From JBPESN01 sp051710625 (lineage in GTDB: Bacteria > Pseudomonadota > Gammaproteobacteria > Enterobacterales > Enterobacteriaceae): 64,000 nt of DNA. Location of the stretch: NCBI RefSeq assembly GCF_051710625.1, contig NZ_JBPESN010000002.1:1-64000 (forward strand). Direction: 5' to 3'. The notes below the pieces were generated by a model. The model saw only the letters and a list, made by a program, of their open reading frames with translations, did no database searches and was not told the DNA's origin. Numbering within the stretch: position 1 is the stretch's first letter; the number at the start of each line of letters is the position of its first letter. Below, piece by piece: positions 40,627-50,968 of the stretch. A program made the position numbers and the translations under genes.

Positions 40627-41580
40627 TTACCTCCTCCGGGAAGGCTGCAACCAGTCTGCTCTTATGTCCCGTGTCCGAGCGCAATGTGACGTATCACGCC
40701 ACGGTTCTCGCTGCCGGCAAATGATGCTGCGCATCAGCAACACCGCCGGTTCGGCGGCCTGAGACGCGGTTGTCAGCCACTGCACCTTAAACGGCAGCGC
40801 CTCCTGGATTGCGACCACCTGCAACTGCGCGGCGTAGCAGCTGGCGATAAACGTATCGACAATCCCCACACCGCTGACGGTCAGCACCATATCGGCAATG
40901 ACGGAATAGGTCTTGATTTGCAGCGTGCCGCGAGAGCGCAGGCCCTGTGCCTGCAGCGCCCGGTATACTACCCGGCCCAAAGGATCCTGCGGCTGCATCA
41001 TTAGCAAATAATGTTCACATATCTGGGCCAGGCTTACTGGCGTCGCGACCGTCAGCGACGACGGAATCAGCGCCACCATATCGGCACGATAAAGCACTTC
41101 CGTCGTCAGTCCTGGCGCCACCGATTGACCAAACGCCAGCGCTAGATCCAGCCGATCAGCCAACAGATCCTGGCATAGGGTATCCTGGTGGCCGGTCACC
41201 AATTTTACCTCTGCCGACAGCGGCGGCGCCAGACGACGGTAGTCCATCAGTACCTGCACCATGAAAACTTGACCCATCGCATGCGCGGCGCCGATGCGCA
41301 ACTGCTGCGTCTGCGTTTCGCGCAAACGCTGAGCAAGCTGGTCGATGCGCTGCAAATGCAGATAAAGCTGGTCGATTTCCGGCATTAGCCGCGGTGCCCG
41401 CGGCGTGGGCGGCACAGGCCGGAAGGCCGCCTGTCGAACAAGGCGAAACCGAGTTGCTGTTCGGCATGGGCGAGCACGCGGCTGATGTTGGGCTGCGAGG
41501 CGCTTAAGCCGGCGCGCCGCGCCGCTAATACTGCCGGACGCCATGATGGCGTGAATGATTTCGATATGACGTAACCGCAT
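40627..41580 (-). pseudogene. LysR-family regulator, frameshifted in the DNA-binding domain
   Basis: The start at 41580 reads 'MRLRHIEIIHAIMASGSISG' then 'AARRLK', the beginning of a LysR helix-turn-helix. The recognition helix and linker shift frame at about 41510 and again near 41400. From 'MPEIDQLYLHLQRIDQLAQR' onward the effector-binding domain is open ('QQLRIGAAHAMGQVFMVQVL', 'DRLDLALAFGQSVAPGLTTE', 'VSGVGIVDTFIASCYAAQLQ'). Target unknown. The neighbouring genes nadE and spy are not typical LysR targets. Confidence 0.87.
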
Positions 41581-41729
41581 GGTGGGCGCTCCGGGCCGAC
41601 GGTCTGAGACCAATGCCGGTATCGATTTTCTCTCCCGCATCTTAAGAAAATTTATGGCCCTTGAACAGTGCCCCCGTAGGACTACCGCCAGAAACATATC
41701 CGTTGGGCCAGCACCCAGGATTTTCAGGT

Positions 41730-41756
41730 AAAAAAATCGCAGCCTGAGGCTGCGAT
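41730..41756 (-). terminator. spy terminator
   Basis: Minus-strand stem ATCGCAGCC / GGCTGCGAT with a short loop followed by six T residues, 24 bases after the spy stop. Confidence 0.9.
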
Positions 41757-41779
41757 GGAACAACGACACCTTAGCGGAA

Positions 41780-42247
41780 CTAGTTATTTCCGTGTTCCGC
41801 CATCTTTTCTTGACGTTCTTCAAATTTCTTATTGAATTCCTGTTTCTGCGTCGGCGTCAGGACATTATACATTTTATTCTGCATTTCCAGACGGGCCAGC
41901 ATTCTCTCATTTTGCGCCTGCGTCATGCTGGTGACCAGTGCCTGCGCTTTACTACTGTCAAAATCATCGGCAGCGATCACACCATGGAGCTGTTTATGTT
42001 CATCCGCCGACGGCTTCTTCATATTTTTCATTGCATCACGTGCGATATCACGCATCTGTTCCCGCTGTGCGGTCGTCAAATCCAAGCCTTTGAACATTTG
42101 TTCCATCATCGGTCCGTGCTTAAAATGATGATGCATTTTTGCGCTCTCCGATGCGGCCGGCGCCGCGGCTGTATCGGCGCCGGAAGCAAGCTGAACGGTA
42201 CCTAACATCATTGTAGTGGCCAGAGCGAAAGCGGTTAATTTACACAT
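41780..42247 (-). CDS. spy: Periplasmic ATP-independent chaperone Spy
   Basis: Cradle-shaped periplasmic chaperone of the CpxP/Spy family. The 155 residues start with a signal peptide ('LATTMMLGTVQLASGA', cleavage about residue 23). A His/Met-rich linker 'KMHHHFKHGPMMEQMFK' follows, then two LTxxQ motifs: 'LDLTTAQREQ' and 'NVLTPTQKQE'. In E. coli it is induced by the Cpx and Bae envelope-stress systems; I could not confirm a CpxR box. Its survival suggests that envelope folding stress still matters. Confidence 0.94.
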   Translation of the reverse strand: MCKLTAFALATTMMLGTVQLASGADTAAAPAASESAKMHHHFKHGPMMEQMFKGLDLTTAQREQMRDIARDAMKNMKKPSADEHKQLHGVIAADDFDSSKAQALVTSMTQAQNERMLARLEMQNKMYNVLTPTQKQEFNKKFEERQEKMAEHGNN

Positions 42248-42652
42248 AATATCTCCTCATTATTTTTAACTGTATCCCTCGGCAAGAATCAAACACCGTG
42301 GCGTGCATTACAAGAATAACTTTACGCGAGTTAACTTCAAACAGTACGAGCCTAAGTAAATATGTTAAAGTTTATCACTCAATTCATGCACAATAATGGT
42401 GAAAAAATGGAGAATAGGCGAGAAAACCGTTGTGATATTTAATGAAGCGCTTCGCATTGTGCCTTGAGATAAAATAGCGCTATTTTCAGACGTCGCCAAC
42501 AATATTCAGTTCTCCTGCCGTTTCGTCCGTGTTATTTCACCACCGCGAGGAAAGGAATAGGCGCCATCGCCTTTTACCCCAACCGCTATTTCTCACGCCA
42601 GTAGCAACGCTCGCCTGCATGCTATAGCGACGATGCCGAAGGGTGCATTAAC
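42248..42652. other. Gene-free AT-rich stretch between spy and ychP
   Basis: Contains the spy promoter region. A sequence GTAAAGTTATTCTTGTAAT resembles a CpxR box but has nine bases between half-sites, which is more than usual. No gene seen. Confidence 0.45.
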
Positions 42653-44094
42653 TCATGTCGCGTCTCCGGCAGGAAACGTTAACACCTCGTCAGGATGAGC
42701 GGCCGCCTGCAGTGGTGCGCTAAATTTTAACACTATCCAGTTGGAGGTGGCCCGTTGTTGCTTCTCATCTTCCACCGTCACCGATAGGCGGTACTCGTTA
42801 TGTGCGTCTGGCGCATCCTCCCAGGGCGCAGAATAATGGACCAGACGTCGGGCTGACGACTATCCGCCGGCAGCGTCAGGCTTAACGCCCGGGTATCACC
42901 CTGCCAGCTCACCACGGTCAGACGGTAACGTGCCGAAACCTGGACTTCGAGCGCCAATGAGCTTCCCGGCTGTAGCGACCAGGGCGGCGTCGCCAGAAAT
43001 ACCGACAGGGTTTTGCGCTGTTTAAATTCCAGCACCGGCACCGCAGTGCGCGGCGCCAGGTCATAGCGGTTTCCCCGCAACGAGTGCGCCTCTGCGACGT
43101 AATCCGCCGACAGTTACCTACGGGTAATTGAGGGTGAGTTGATACTGTTCCGCGCTTTCGCCGGCGTCCCTCAACTTATGTTTAGCGGACAACGTCATGA
43201 GCGGCGCGGGGGTATAGCTTACGCCGAGCTCCACCGCGGCCGGATTTGCGCGATAATTACCGCTATCGAAAAAATCTACCCGCTGGCCGAAATAGTGTTC
43301 GTATTTTACCGACGCGCCCAGCTGGCGATAAAACGGCAGATATCCCTGGGTGGTGATAGCGTAGCCGCTGGTCATGCGTAGGAGCTCATCGTCGTCGTCA
43401 TTGGCGACGTGCATACCGAACAGAGGGTAATAACAGTTGGAGGACAGCGTCAGATAATCGCTGCGCGCTTCCGTACCGATGCTGCCGCAACGCAACCCAT
43501 CCTGGCTAAGGTATTGATCATAAAATACGTTGTAGCCCAGTAGCCAGCGCACGGCGTTCCAGCGTTGGCCGAGGCCCATATTGCCGACAACGCCGTCATC
43601 GACGCCCTGCAACCCAATTGTCTGTAGGTCAGACCGCGCGTTTTCTGATCGACCAGCGGCAGCAATAACTGACCAGAACTGCCAGTAAAGCGACCGCGTT
43701 CATCCACGTCCAGGGTGACGGTCGTGTAGCCCAGAGGGGACAGCAACGCTTCGCTCTTCTGCTGCAATCAGTCCAGCACGCGTTCCTTCGCCTCCCCCAG
43801 CAGATAACTGCGCCAGGTCTGATCGGTATTTTCATACTGGTTGACTTCCGCCATTTGTCACGCGAACGTCGCCAACTTCTTTTTCGTACCGCTTTCGTTT
43901 ACACTTGCGCTCCCGAGATTGGGCAGCGATTGCTGCTGGCTTAGCAACGCAGCGTCATTGTCCGGCTGGGTTACCCACGCGGCGGCGGGGAGCGAATAGA
44001 AGTAGGCATTACCCGCCAGGGTGCCTAAGAAAACTCTCATAATGACAGGGGACATGACGGCGCGAAGCCGCCGGTTTGGTATAAAGACGTTCAT
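42653..44094 (-). pseudogene. ychP: YchP-like inverse autotransporter (intimin/invasin family), broken
   Basis: Outer-membrane beta-barrel of the intimin/invasin family. The start at 44094 has GAGAGG upstream and a signal region 'MRVFLGTLAGNAYFYSLPAA'. Barrel elements: 'QKSEALLSPLGYTTVTLDVD', 'RWNAVRWLLGYNVFYDQYLS', 'SVKYEHYFGQRVDFFDSGNY', and the family hallmark 'RGNRYDLAPRTAVPVLEFKQ', then an immunoglobulin-like segment to the stop at 42653. TGA/TAA/TAG stops and frameshifts lie near 43860, 43770, 43620 and 43115. In E. coli ychP is close to the chaA/kdsA region, matching this location. Confidence 0.87.
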
Positions 44095-44320
44095 GGCCCT
44101 CTCTGTTCGCCGCTGTGCCGCTGCGGCCGTTGCTTTGATAACCGGCAAGTTGCCGGACTGCCCACAAAGTAACCCGAGAACGCTTACTCTAACACATTTG
44201 AAATGGGCATAGACAGCAAGATGACTTACCATTATAAACTATAATAAATATACTGCTAAATATCTATATGTTTAGCCTGTCCGTTACCGTGTCTGATGCT
44301 TACAGCCCGGAGAAGGAAAA

Positions 44321-45601
44321 ATGACGCAACTGGAAAAGGAACGGTTTATCGGCCTGGAGTGGCTGCGCTTCCTGTTTGGCTGTTACGTTATGATTTATCA
44401 TACCGCCCATCACTATCCGCAATTCAAGGCGGTGTTCGGGCTGAGCGGGCTGACCAATATAGGCTTTTTCGCCACCAACGCCTTTTTTGCCCTGTCCGGC
44501 TTTTTATTGGCTCACCTGTATGTACGCGGCCGCGGACTGCGCGAACCGGCCAGCAATTTCTGGCGTAAACGGTTGTTCAATCTTTATCCCATTCACATTG
44601 TGGCGCTGCTGTCGTTCATGCTGGTCGTCACCCTCATGAATGGCTGGCAATACCGCCCGAAGGCCCCGGTGCGACAATCTGATTTATGGTTTATGACACC
44701 AATGAAGTGCTGGGCCAGACCCACCCGGAACTGTTACGCCATTACATGGATAATGTCCAGTTGGCGTTCAACAGCGTGCTGCAGCTCTTGATGCTGCAGG
44801 CGTGGAATCCCTATTTTCTGACGTTCAATGCGCCGCTTTGGTCGCTGTCGGCGCTATTTTTCTTTTACTTATTGTTCCCCTGGGCCGCGCCGCGGCTGAT
44901 GAATGTGCGTAACCCCTGGCTCGGGATCTGCATGCTGGCCTATCTGCTGCCGCCGGTGTGGGTTATATCTGGCAGCAACAGTATGGCGTGCCGTATAACC
45001 GGACTGCTGCAGCGCCTGCCGCTGTTTCGCGTGCCGGAGTTTTTCGGCGGCATCCTGGCTTACGTTGTCTTTAAACGGGCACATCAGGCAGGGCAAATGC
45101 TATTGGCTAACGCGCGCCGTGCCATGGTTCTGTTTATCGTGGCGTGTTTCCTGACGGCCACCGTGCTGTTTACCCACGTACCCAAATATTAATACTTCCT
45201 GTTGCATAACGGTCTGTTGCTGCCGTCGCAGTTCATGCTTCTCTATCTGTGCGCGCTGGCACGTAACCCGGACAGTGCCTGGCTGCGCCACTGGTCACCC
45301 CGTCTTGGCGCGGCCTCGTTGTCCATGTTCGCCCTGCATGTGCCGCTGTACAATTTGTTCATGACAGTGAAACAGTTGGTGCGGGGCGCTCCCGGACAGT
45401 GCCTTAACCAGTGGAGCGACTGCGTGGCGACCGCCGCCGCCAATGTGTAGCTGTCGTTGACCGGCTATGCCTTGTTTGACTGTGTGTGTGCTGTTTTAGC
45501 AGCAATTTGTGGTGCGGGTCAGAAAACAGTTGGTGGCCCGCTTTATCACCCCCGCTACGGCGCCAGCCGGCAAAACAGCGATAAAAATCAGCGGATCCTG
45601 A
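44321..45601 (+). pseudogene. Acyltransferase 3 family membrane protein, broken
   Basis: Integral membrane O-acyltransferase (OafA-like), typically modifying surface or secreted sugars. It starts 'MTQLEKERFIGLEWLRFLFG' and 'CYVMIYHTAHHY' with the catalytic-type His, followed by 'FFATNAFFALSGFLLAHLYV'. A frameshift occurs near 44690, then 'FNAPLWSLSALFFFYLLFPW' and 'RVPEFFGGILAYVVFKRAHQ'. Two stops follow 'FTHVPKY' (45190-45195), TAG follows 'AAANV', and the tail 'VVRVRKQLVARFITPAT' ends at 45601. About ten hydrophobic segments. The acceptor is unknown. Confidence 0.87.
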
Positions 45602-45769
45602 TTGCGCACGCAAAGACGCCCAATGGCAGCCCGAGAACCCTACCGGAAGCAGAGGACGCGCGAGGGCGGCGGCGAAGACACGGCAGGGTCGCACGACAAT
45701 GTCTGCGTTTGCGGCATGGACACCTGGGGCCGCTGCCCTGTGCGGCGGCATCTCTTATTTGGCGCGGAG

Positions 45770-46476
45770 CTATACCGCCAGCGGCGGTTCCTCTCGCGGC
45801 GTTTGGTTCACCGCAGCCCGCCCCTGAATCAGCTGGTGCACCTGCTTAACCAATTCCACCATACACTCATCCTGCATGCTGTAATTGTTAAGCTCTTGCT
45901 CCAGAGCGAAGAGATATTGGGCGTTGGTGCCAGGGGGGCCGCTGGCGCAGGCAATGAGCGGCGCGATAATCTGCGAGCGGGTATCCGCCTCGAAAAAGGG
46001 GTGGCAAGGATCTATGACGAAGACCAGTGCAGTGACACTGTCACCACTATCGAGCGTTAATTCACTCCAGGTGGGAATATATAGCAGCTGGTCAGCATTT
46101 CCCGCTTCCACAACAGCTCCAGCTCTTCATGCAGCCGCGCTTCGGGCAGCCGAAACGCCAGTCCCGTGGTCTGACCGCCCTCTTTTAACGCTAACATGCG
46201 TCCCGGCTGCGCCGTAGTACCGCGACCGGAGATAAGACGCAAACAGAATGCGCGATGCCAGCCCGCGAGCCTGGCCTGACGCACTTCCTCCGCTTCAAAG
46301 ATGGGGTTCCACATCAGCGACCCGTAGCCGAAAACCCACACCGGGCTATTATCCGGCCGACGCCTCAGCGTACACGCCAACGATGCCCGCCGTTGTTCCG
46401 GCGTCAACAGCAGCGATTCATCGATAATGCCGAAGGCCGTTTTACAATCCGCTTTCTGTAAAAAGTCTCGCGTTAA
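45770..46476 (-). pseudogene. chaC: Glutathione-specific gamma-glutamylcyclotransferase ChaC, broken
   Basis: ChaC degrades glutathione to 5-oxoproline and Cys-Gly. 'PVWVFGYGSLMWNPIFEAEE' contains the family YGSLMW motif; 'GWHRAFCLRLISGRGTTAQP' and 'GRMLALKEGGQTTGLAFRLP' follow. A frameshift near 46070 ('LLWKREMLTSCYIFPPGVN' versus 'LLYIPTWSELTLDSG') precedes an open C-terminal half to 45770. The expected start 'LTRDFLQKADCKTAFG' lacks an ATG (GTA TTA at its head), so the start codon may also be lost. It lies upstream of chaB on the same strand. Confidence 0.88.
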
Positions 46477-46914
46477 TACTCGCTTACTTTCTCCTGTCCA
46501 CCACTCTCAAACGCGGCGGCAAAGTTTTGCCGCCAATGCGCAACGATATTCTTAAGTTCTATTGCTTATAATTAAATCACCAACAATATGACCATATGCG
46601 TTTCTAGCGCCGCAATCAAGTTTGAAGCGAGTCACATTTAGAATAAAAATCGATAATGGCGCCCTTGTTGCCGCTGAGGACAGCCTAACAACGCCAACAG
46701 GAGCGAATAGCGCTGTCGCGCCAGGGGATCATCGCGCAGGCGGCTCATCCTGATGGCCCTAAGCGGTCGTCGTGGGCGGGCGGGTAAGCCATTTTCTTGC
46801 GGCTTGCTCATACCGCCGAGGCCTAAGACCGGGGCAAAACCACGGTCAGCCGCGGGATGTCGTAAGCGACAATTTGCGAGAGCTGGCCAAGCCCCTCTCC
46901 GCAGAGTCTATGCG
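46477..46914. other. Mostly gene-free stretch between chaC and chaB
   Basis: A perfect palindromic stem GGCGGCAAA / TTTGCCGCC lies at 46515-46534. A 36-codon minus-strand frame (46638-46748, 'MSRLRDDPLARQRYSLLLAL') has weak signals and I do not claim it. Confidence 0.45.
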
Positions 46915-47166
46915 TTATTGTTTCGCCCCTGAAGCGGCTTTTTTGGGGTGCCAGCGATCGTCATCCCCTTTCTGGTATTTATGTTTCACGGCCGCCCAGG
47001 CCACTTTGTGCGCTGCTTCCTCGCGCGATTCGTGGCCGCAGCGCTCGGCGGCGTCCTTATACTGATCCCAGGAGCTGTTGAAGGCTTCGCGATAAATATC
47101 TTGCGCGTGCTTGGGCAAGACACCGGGAACGCTGTCCGGCAAAGACGAATTGGATTGATAGGGCAT
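46915..47166 (-). CDS. chaB: Putative cation transport regulator ChaB
   Basis: Small DNA/RNA-binding-like protein of the ChaB family, proposed to regulate the ChaA antiporter. I chose the ATG at 47166 (AAGGAGG five bases upstream) giving 83 residues: 'MPYQSNSSLPDSVPGVLPKH', 'AQDIYREAFNSSWDQYKD', 'EEAAHKVAWAAVKHKYQKGD'. It is intact, though chaA and chaC on either side are broken, so chaB has either a separate role or not yet decayed. Confidence 0.93.
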   Translation of the reverse strand: MPYQSNSSLPDSVPGVLPKHAQDIYREAFNSSWDQYKDAAERCGHESREEAAHKVAWAAVKHKYQKGDDDRWHPKKAASGAKQ

Positions 47167-47648
47167 ACAGCCTCCTTGATATACATTGGCATCATTCAGT
47201 ATAGGCGCCGAGTCTCCGTTTGTCGGCGGGTACAACGCTATTGATGCCTCAGTCAGTGCTCCCTCATTGACGCCCTGCGCTGTCGCCGAGCAGTGCATTG
47301 CGCGTTTTGCCCCGCAAGCAAATTTTTTTAATTGCCCCACCTTTATTTCATTTATCAGATGTTAAAACGCGTCTTATCTGGCGAGATAGTGCCAGTATTT
47401 ATCACTAATAAAGAAAAAATTGGAAAATCACCTTGCAATCAATGGTATGCCAACGGCTATTCTTTTATAATAAAAGTTATGGCCATCTTACGCATTTTAT
47501 GAGTCTAAACGTTAATTTATGCAAATATCACTCTGACCCGATTGGCTTTATGTTAAACTTATTGCGGCCGGTAATGGTCACCGGTACGCGCTCGTGGCGG
47601 CATCGCGGGCAGGACAACCCGCGTTTTATCCAGGAGAGAGCGTCAACC
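47167..47648. other. Gene-free stretch between divergent chaB and chaA
   Basis: Contains the two promoters. The middle part (about 47340-47560) is AT-rich. No gene seen. Confidence 0.5.
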
Positions 47649-48747
47649 ATGACGTCTGCCAACTCCCGCGGTTAAGAACCCGCCATAAAGAATATAGCCT
47701 GCTTTTTCCTCTGGCCGCGCGCGGCGTGCTCAGCCTCTGGGGCACCGCTACAGGATTAGGTGCACTGGTGGTGGTCAATCTGCTGGCGTTGCTCGGTATT
47801 CTGATCAGCACCTTCAACGTGGTGCACCACGCCGACGTGCTGGCGCATCGCCTGGGCAAACCCCTCGTTTCGTTGATACTTACCCTGTCCGTGGTCATTC
47901 TAGAGTCAGCCTCATCTCGGTGCTGATGGCCACCGGCACTGCCGCGCCGGCGCTGACGCGCGACACGCTGTATTCGGTCATCATGATCGTGACGAAGGGC
48001 CTGGTGAGTTTCTCGTTGCTGCTGGGCGGCAGTAAATTTGCTACCCAGTCGCTCAATCTGGCGGGTATCAAACAATATCTGATGGCGATCATGCCGCTGG
48101 CGGTTATCGTGCTGGTTTTTCCCGCCGCGCTGCCGGGGGGGGGGGGGATTTTACCGTCGCGCAAATGTTAATTGCTGACGCTGTCTCCGCCGCCATGTAC
48201 TGAGTTTTTTTGCTGATCCAGACGCGCACGCACCAGAAATGGTTTATCTATGAGCATGAGGACGAAGACGGTGAGGATCCGCACGGCAAACCCTCTGCCC
48301 ATGGGTCGTTGTGGCACGACGCGTGGCTCATCATTCACCTTATCGCGGTGGTCGCGCTAATCAAAGTTAATGCCGCTCCGCTCGATCATTTGCTGACCGC
48401 TATCAATGCGCCGAAGCAGGTGACTGGCTTCCTGGTAACGCTGCTGATCCTGTCTCCCGAAGGCCTGGGCACCATTCGCGCCGTGTTGGCCAATCAGGTC
48501 CAGCGGGCGATGAATCTATTTTTTGGTTCGATTCTGGCGACCATTTCCCTGACGGTGCCGACGGTGACGCTTATCGCCATTTTCACCGGCAATCAGCTGA
48601 CGTTCGGTTTGTCGCTGCCGCAAATCGTGGTCATGTTAAGCGCGCTGATAGTGTGCCAGGTCTCTCTCCACTGGCCGCACCAATGTGCTGAACGGTGCCG
48701 CCCATCTGGCGCTGTTTGTCGCTTATTTGATGACCATTATGCTGTAA
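47649..48747 (+). pseudogene. chaA: Sodium-potassium/calcium:proton antiporter ChaA, frameshifted
   Basis: Inner-membrane cation/proton antiporter of the CaCA family. Start at 47649 after AGGAGAG: 'MTSANSRG', then a shift to 'TRHKEYSLLFPLAARGVLSL'. Conserved 'SLILTLSVVILE' and 'MATGTAAPALTRDTLYSVIM' are split by another shift near 47900. A run of 13 G (48135-48147) breaks the frame again inside 'VFPAALPGGGG'. 'EDPHGKPSAHGSLWHDAWLI' and 'LLILSPEGLGTIRAVLANQV' follow, then a last shift before 'GRTNVLNGAAHLALFVAYLM'. Full length (about 366 codons) with four frameshifts and no deletion. Confidence 0.92.
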
Positions 48748-48921
48748 GCCACGCTCACCGCCCTCGTTTGCGACGCTTTCAGCGTCGCCCTAATGCGGTG
48801 CTGGTTTACTTTTCTCCTCTTGCTTTGATTTGGCGCTGGTTTTTTTACTGCCGCTCGGGGTATGGTAGGAGTTCATCTCAACGGCCGGCCGCCGTTTTTC
48901 CTGCTTTGGTTTAGTGAGTTA

Positions 48922-49864
48922 ATGAGGACGCATTTTTTCTCCGGCGTACGCCCTTTCAGCGCGCTTGATGCGTGCTGGAAGCAGCGATACACCTCGCAAC
49001 GCCTGCTCAAAGATATCATCGCCGGCATCACCGTCGGCATTATCGCCATCCCGCTGGCAATCGCCAGTGCCATCGCCAGCGGGATGGCGCCGCAATACGG
49101 TCTGTATACCTCCGCCGGCGCGGGGATCGCGATCGCACTTTGCGGCGGCTCGCGGTTCAGCGGGTCGGGTCCGACCGCTGCTTTTGTGGTAATCCTCTAC
49201 CCGGTATCGCAGCAATTCAGGTTGGCGGGGCTGCTGATTGCCACACTCATGTCCGGATTACTGCTGATTATCATGGGGCTGGCGCGTCTTAACCGCTTGA
49301 TTGAATTTATTCCGCTGCCGGTCACGCTGGGCTTTGCCTCAGGTATCGCCATTACTATCGGCACCATGCAGATCAAAGATTTCTTTGATCTGCATACCGC
49401 CCCGCTGCCGGAACATTATCTTGGCAAAGTGGCGGGCCTCCTCTCGGCGCTGCCCACGTTTACTGTTGCCGATACGCTGGTGGGTATTGTGACGCTTGGG
49501 GTACTGATTTACTGGCCGCGGCTGGGCATCCGCCTGCCGCCGCATTTGCCGGCATTGCTGGCGGGCGTTGCGGTGATGGGCGTACTGTGGGGCGCTGGGT
49601 TTGCCGGCGACGCGGGTGGTACGCGTCAACGGGCCGCTGTTCTTTGCTGCCGCCGAGCGTATCTTTGCCGAGCTCAGTGCGCTAACGCCCGAGGATAAAT
49701 ACCTCATCTTGCAATGGGATGCAGTGCCGATGCTGGATGCCGGCGGACTGCAGGCCTTTATGCAGTTCTGCGACAGGCTGCTCGCGGGCCAGCATGTGCT
49801 GGTGACCGATATTCCGTTTCAGCCGTTAAAAACGCTGGCTGCCCGGCTCGGCAAGGGCCAATAA
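48922..49864 (+). pseudogene. dauA: SLC26-family C4-dicarboxylate transporter DauA, internally deleted
   Basis: DauA (YchM) imports succinate and other dicarboxylates. The first part is well preserved: 'IIAGITVGIIAIPLAIASAI', 'GSGPTAAFVVILYPVSQQFR', 'LGFASGIAITIGTMQIKDFF', 'LPPHLPALLAGVAVMGVLWG'. At about 49600 it jumps, with a frame change, to the end of the protein: 'VVRVNGPLFFAAAERIFAEL' and 'LQWDAVPMLDAGGLQAFMQF', the cytoplasmic STAS domain. Roughly 245 residues covering the later membrane helices are deleted. Total about 314 codons against ~559. Confidence 0.92.
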
Positions 49865-49945
49865 TGCCGCCCTTAGACGGGCACGGGGGTAAAGGAGGGC
49901 ATCACGTGGGACTCACACGCCATAGTGGACGCGGGATTAAAGAAG

Positions 49946-49993
49946 GCAGCCGCAATGCACGCGCCCTAACGGGCGCGTGCATTGAGCGGCTGC
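49946..49993. other. Long near-perfect hairpin between dauA and kdsA
   Basis: GCAGCCGC + AATGCACGCGCCC, loop TAAC, then GGGCGCGTGCATT + GA bulge + GCGGCTGC: 21 paired bases with one two-base bulge. There is no T-run on either strand. It lies 66 bases beyond the kdsA stop. Could be a processing or stability structure. Confidence 0.75.
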
Positions 49994-50058
49994 GTACGGA
50001 GGTTTTACTGGCCCGATGACCGGCAGGGGACTTTCCCTGCCGATGCGTTCTGCCGGCG

Positions 50059-50913
50059 TTAGTGGCCGGTATCAAGTTCGGGGAAGGATTTCACCAATTC
50101 ATCAATCGCTTTCATCTGGCGCAAGAACGGCTCCAGTTTGGCAAGCGGCAAGGCCGCAGGGCCATCGCATTTGGCATTCGCCGGGTCCGGATGCGCTTCA
50201 ATGAACAGGCCGGCGATACCGACCGCCATACCGGCGCGGGCCAATTCGCTCACCTGTGCGCGGCGCCCGCCGGAGGCGGCGCCAAACGGGTCACGAGTCT
50301 GCAGGGAATGCGTCACATCAAAAATCACCGGACAGCCGCTGGAAACCTGTTTCATCACATTAAAGCCGAGCATGTCCACGACCAGATTGTCATAGCCGAA
50401 ATTGCTGCCGCGATCGCATAAGATCACCTGATGGTTGCCGGCTTCCCGGAACTTGTCGACGATATTACCGACCTGCCCCGGGCTGATGAACTGCGGTTTT
50501 TTTACGTTGATCACCGCGCCGGTGCGGGCCATGGCCTCCACCAGATCGGTCTGGCGGGCAAGGAATGCCGGCAATTGAATCACATCCACCACGTTCGCCA
50601 CGCTTTGCGCCTCGTCGGCTTCGTGCACATCGGTTATTACCTTCACGCCAAACTGCGCTTTCAGCTCGGCGAAGATCTTCATCCCCTCGTCCAGACCCGG
50701 TCCACGATAGGAATGGATAGAGGAACGGTTGGCTTTATCAAACGAGGCCTTGAACACGTAGGGAATGCCCAGTTTCTCCGTCACGGTGACATAGTGTTCG
50801 CAGATGCGCATCGCCAAATCGCGCGACTCCAACACATTCATGCCGCCAAACAGCACGAAGGGCAGATCGTTCGCTACCTGGATGTCGCCAATATTGACCA
50901 CCAAATGTCTCAT
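50059..50913 (-). CDS. kdsA: 3-deoxy-8-phosphooctulonate synthase (KDO-8-P synthase)
   Basis: Condenses PEP with arabinose 5-phosphate for KDO in the lipopolysaccharide inner core. The 284 residues are the standard length. Asn26 in 'LFGGMNVLES' marks the metal-independent class. 'FKASFDKANRSS' and 'NVKKPQFISPGQ' line the active site, with 'CDRGSNFGYDNLVVDM' following. Intact, so LPS inner-core synthesis is retained. It follows sirB1 on the same strand, as in E. coli. Confidence 0.97.
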   Translation of the reverse strand: MRHLVVNIGDIQVANDLPFVLFGGMNVLESRDLAMRICEHYVTVTEKLGIPYVFKASFDKANRSSIHSYRGPGLDEGMKIFAELKAQFGVKVITDVHEADEAQSVANVVDVIQLPAFLARQTDLVEAMARTGAVINVKKPQFISPGQVGNIVDKFREAGNHQVILCDRGSNFGYDNLVVDMLGFNVMKQVSSGCPVIFDVTHSLQTRDPFGAASGGRRAQVSELARAGMAVGIAGLFIEAHPDPANAKCDGPAALPLAKLEPFLRQMKAIDELVKSFPELDTGH

Positions 50914-50968
50914 GCTTCACCTTTTTGATTAAAATTGTCCGGCAACCGGCGGCAAACACCGCCGCCGG

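Noticed and set aside
42300..42360. CpxR box upstream of spy
   Set aside because: Half-sites resembling GTAAA are present but spaced nine bases apart, outside the usual range.
46638..46748. 36-codon minus-strand frame 'MSRLRDDPLARQRYSLLLAL'
   Set aside because: Weak ribosome site, no recognised family, short enough to occur by chance; mentioned only in the gap entry.
48135..48147. Phase-variable switch in chaA (13 G run)
   Set aside because: chaA has at least three other frameshifts, so changing this tract alone could not restore the protein.
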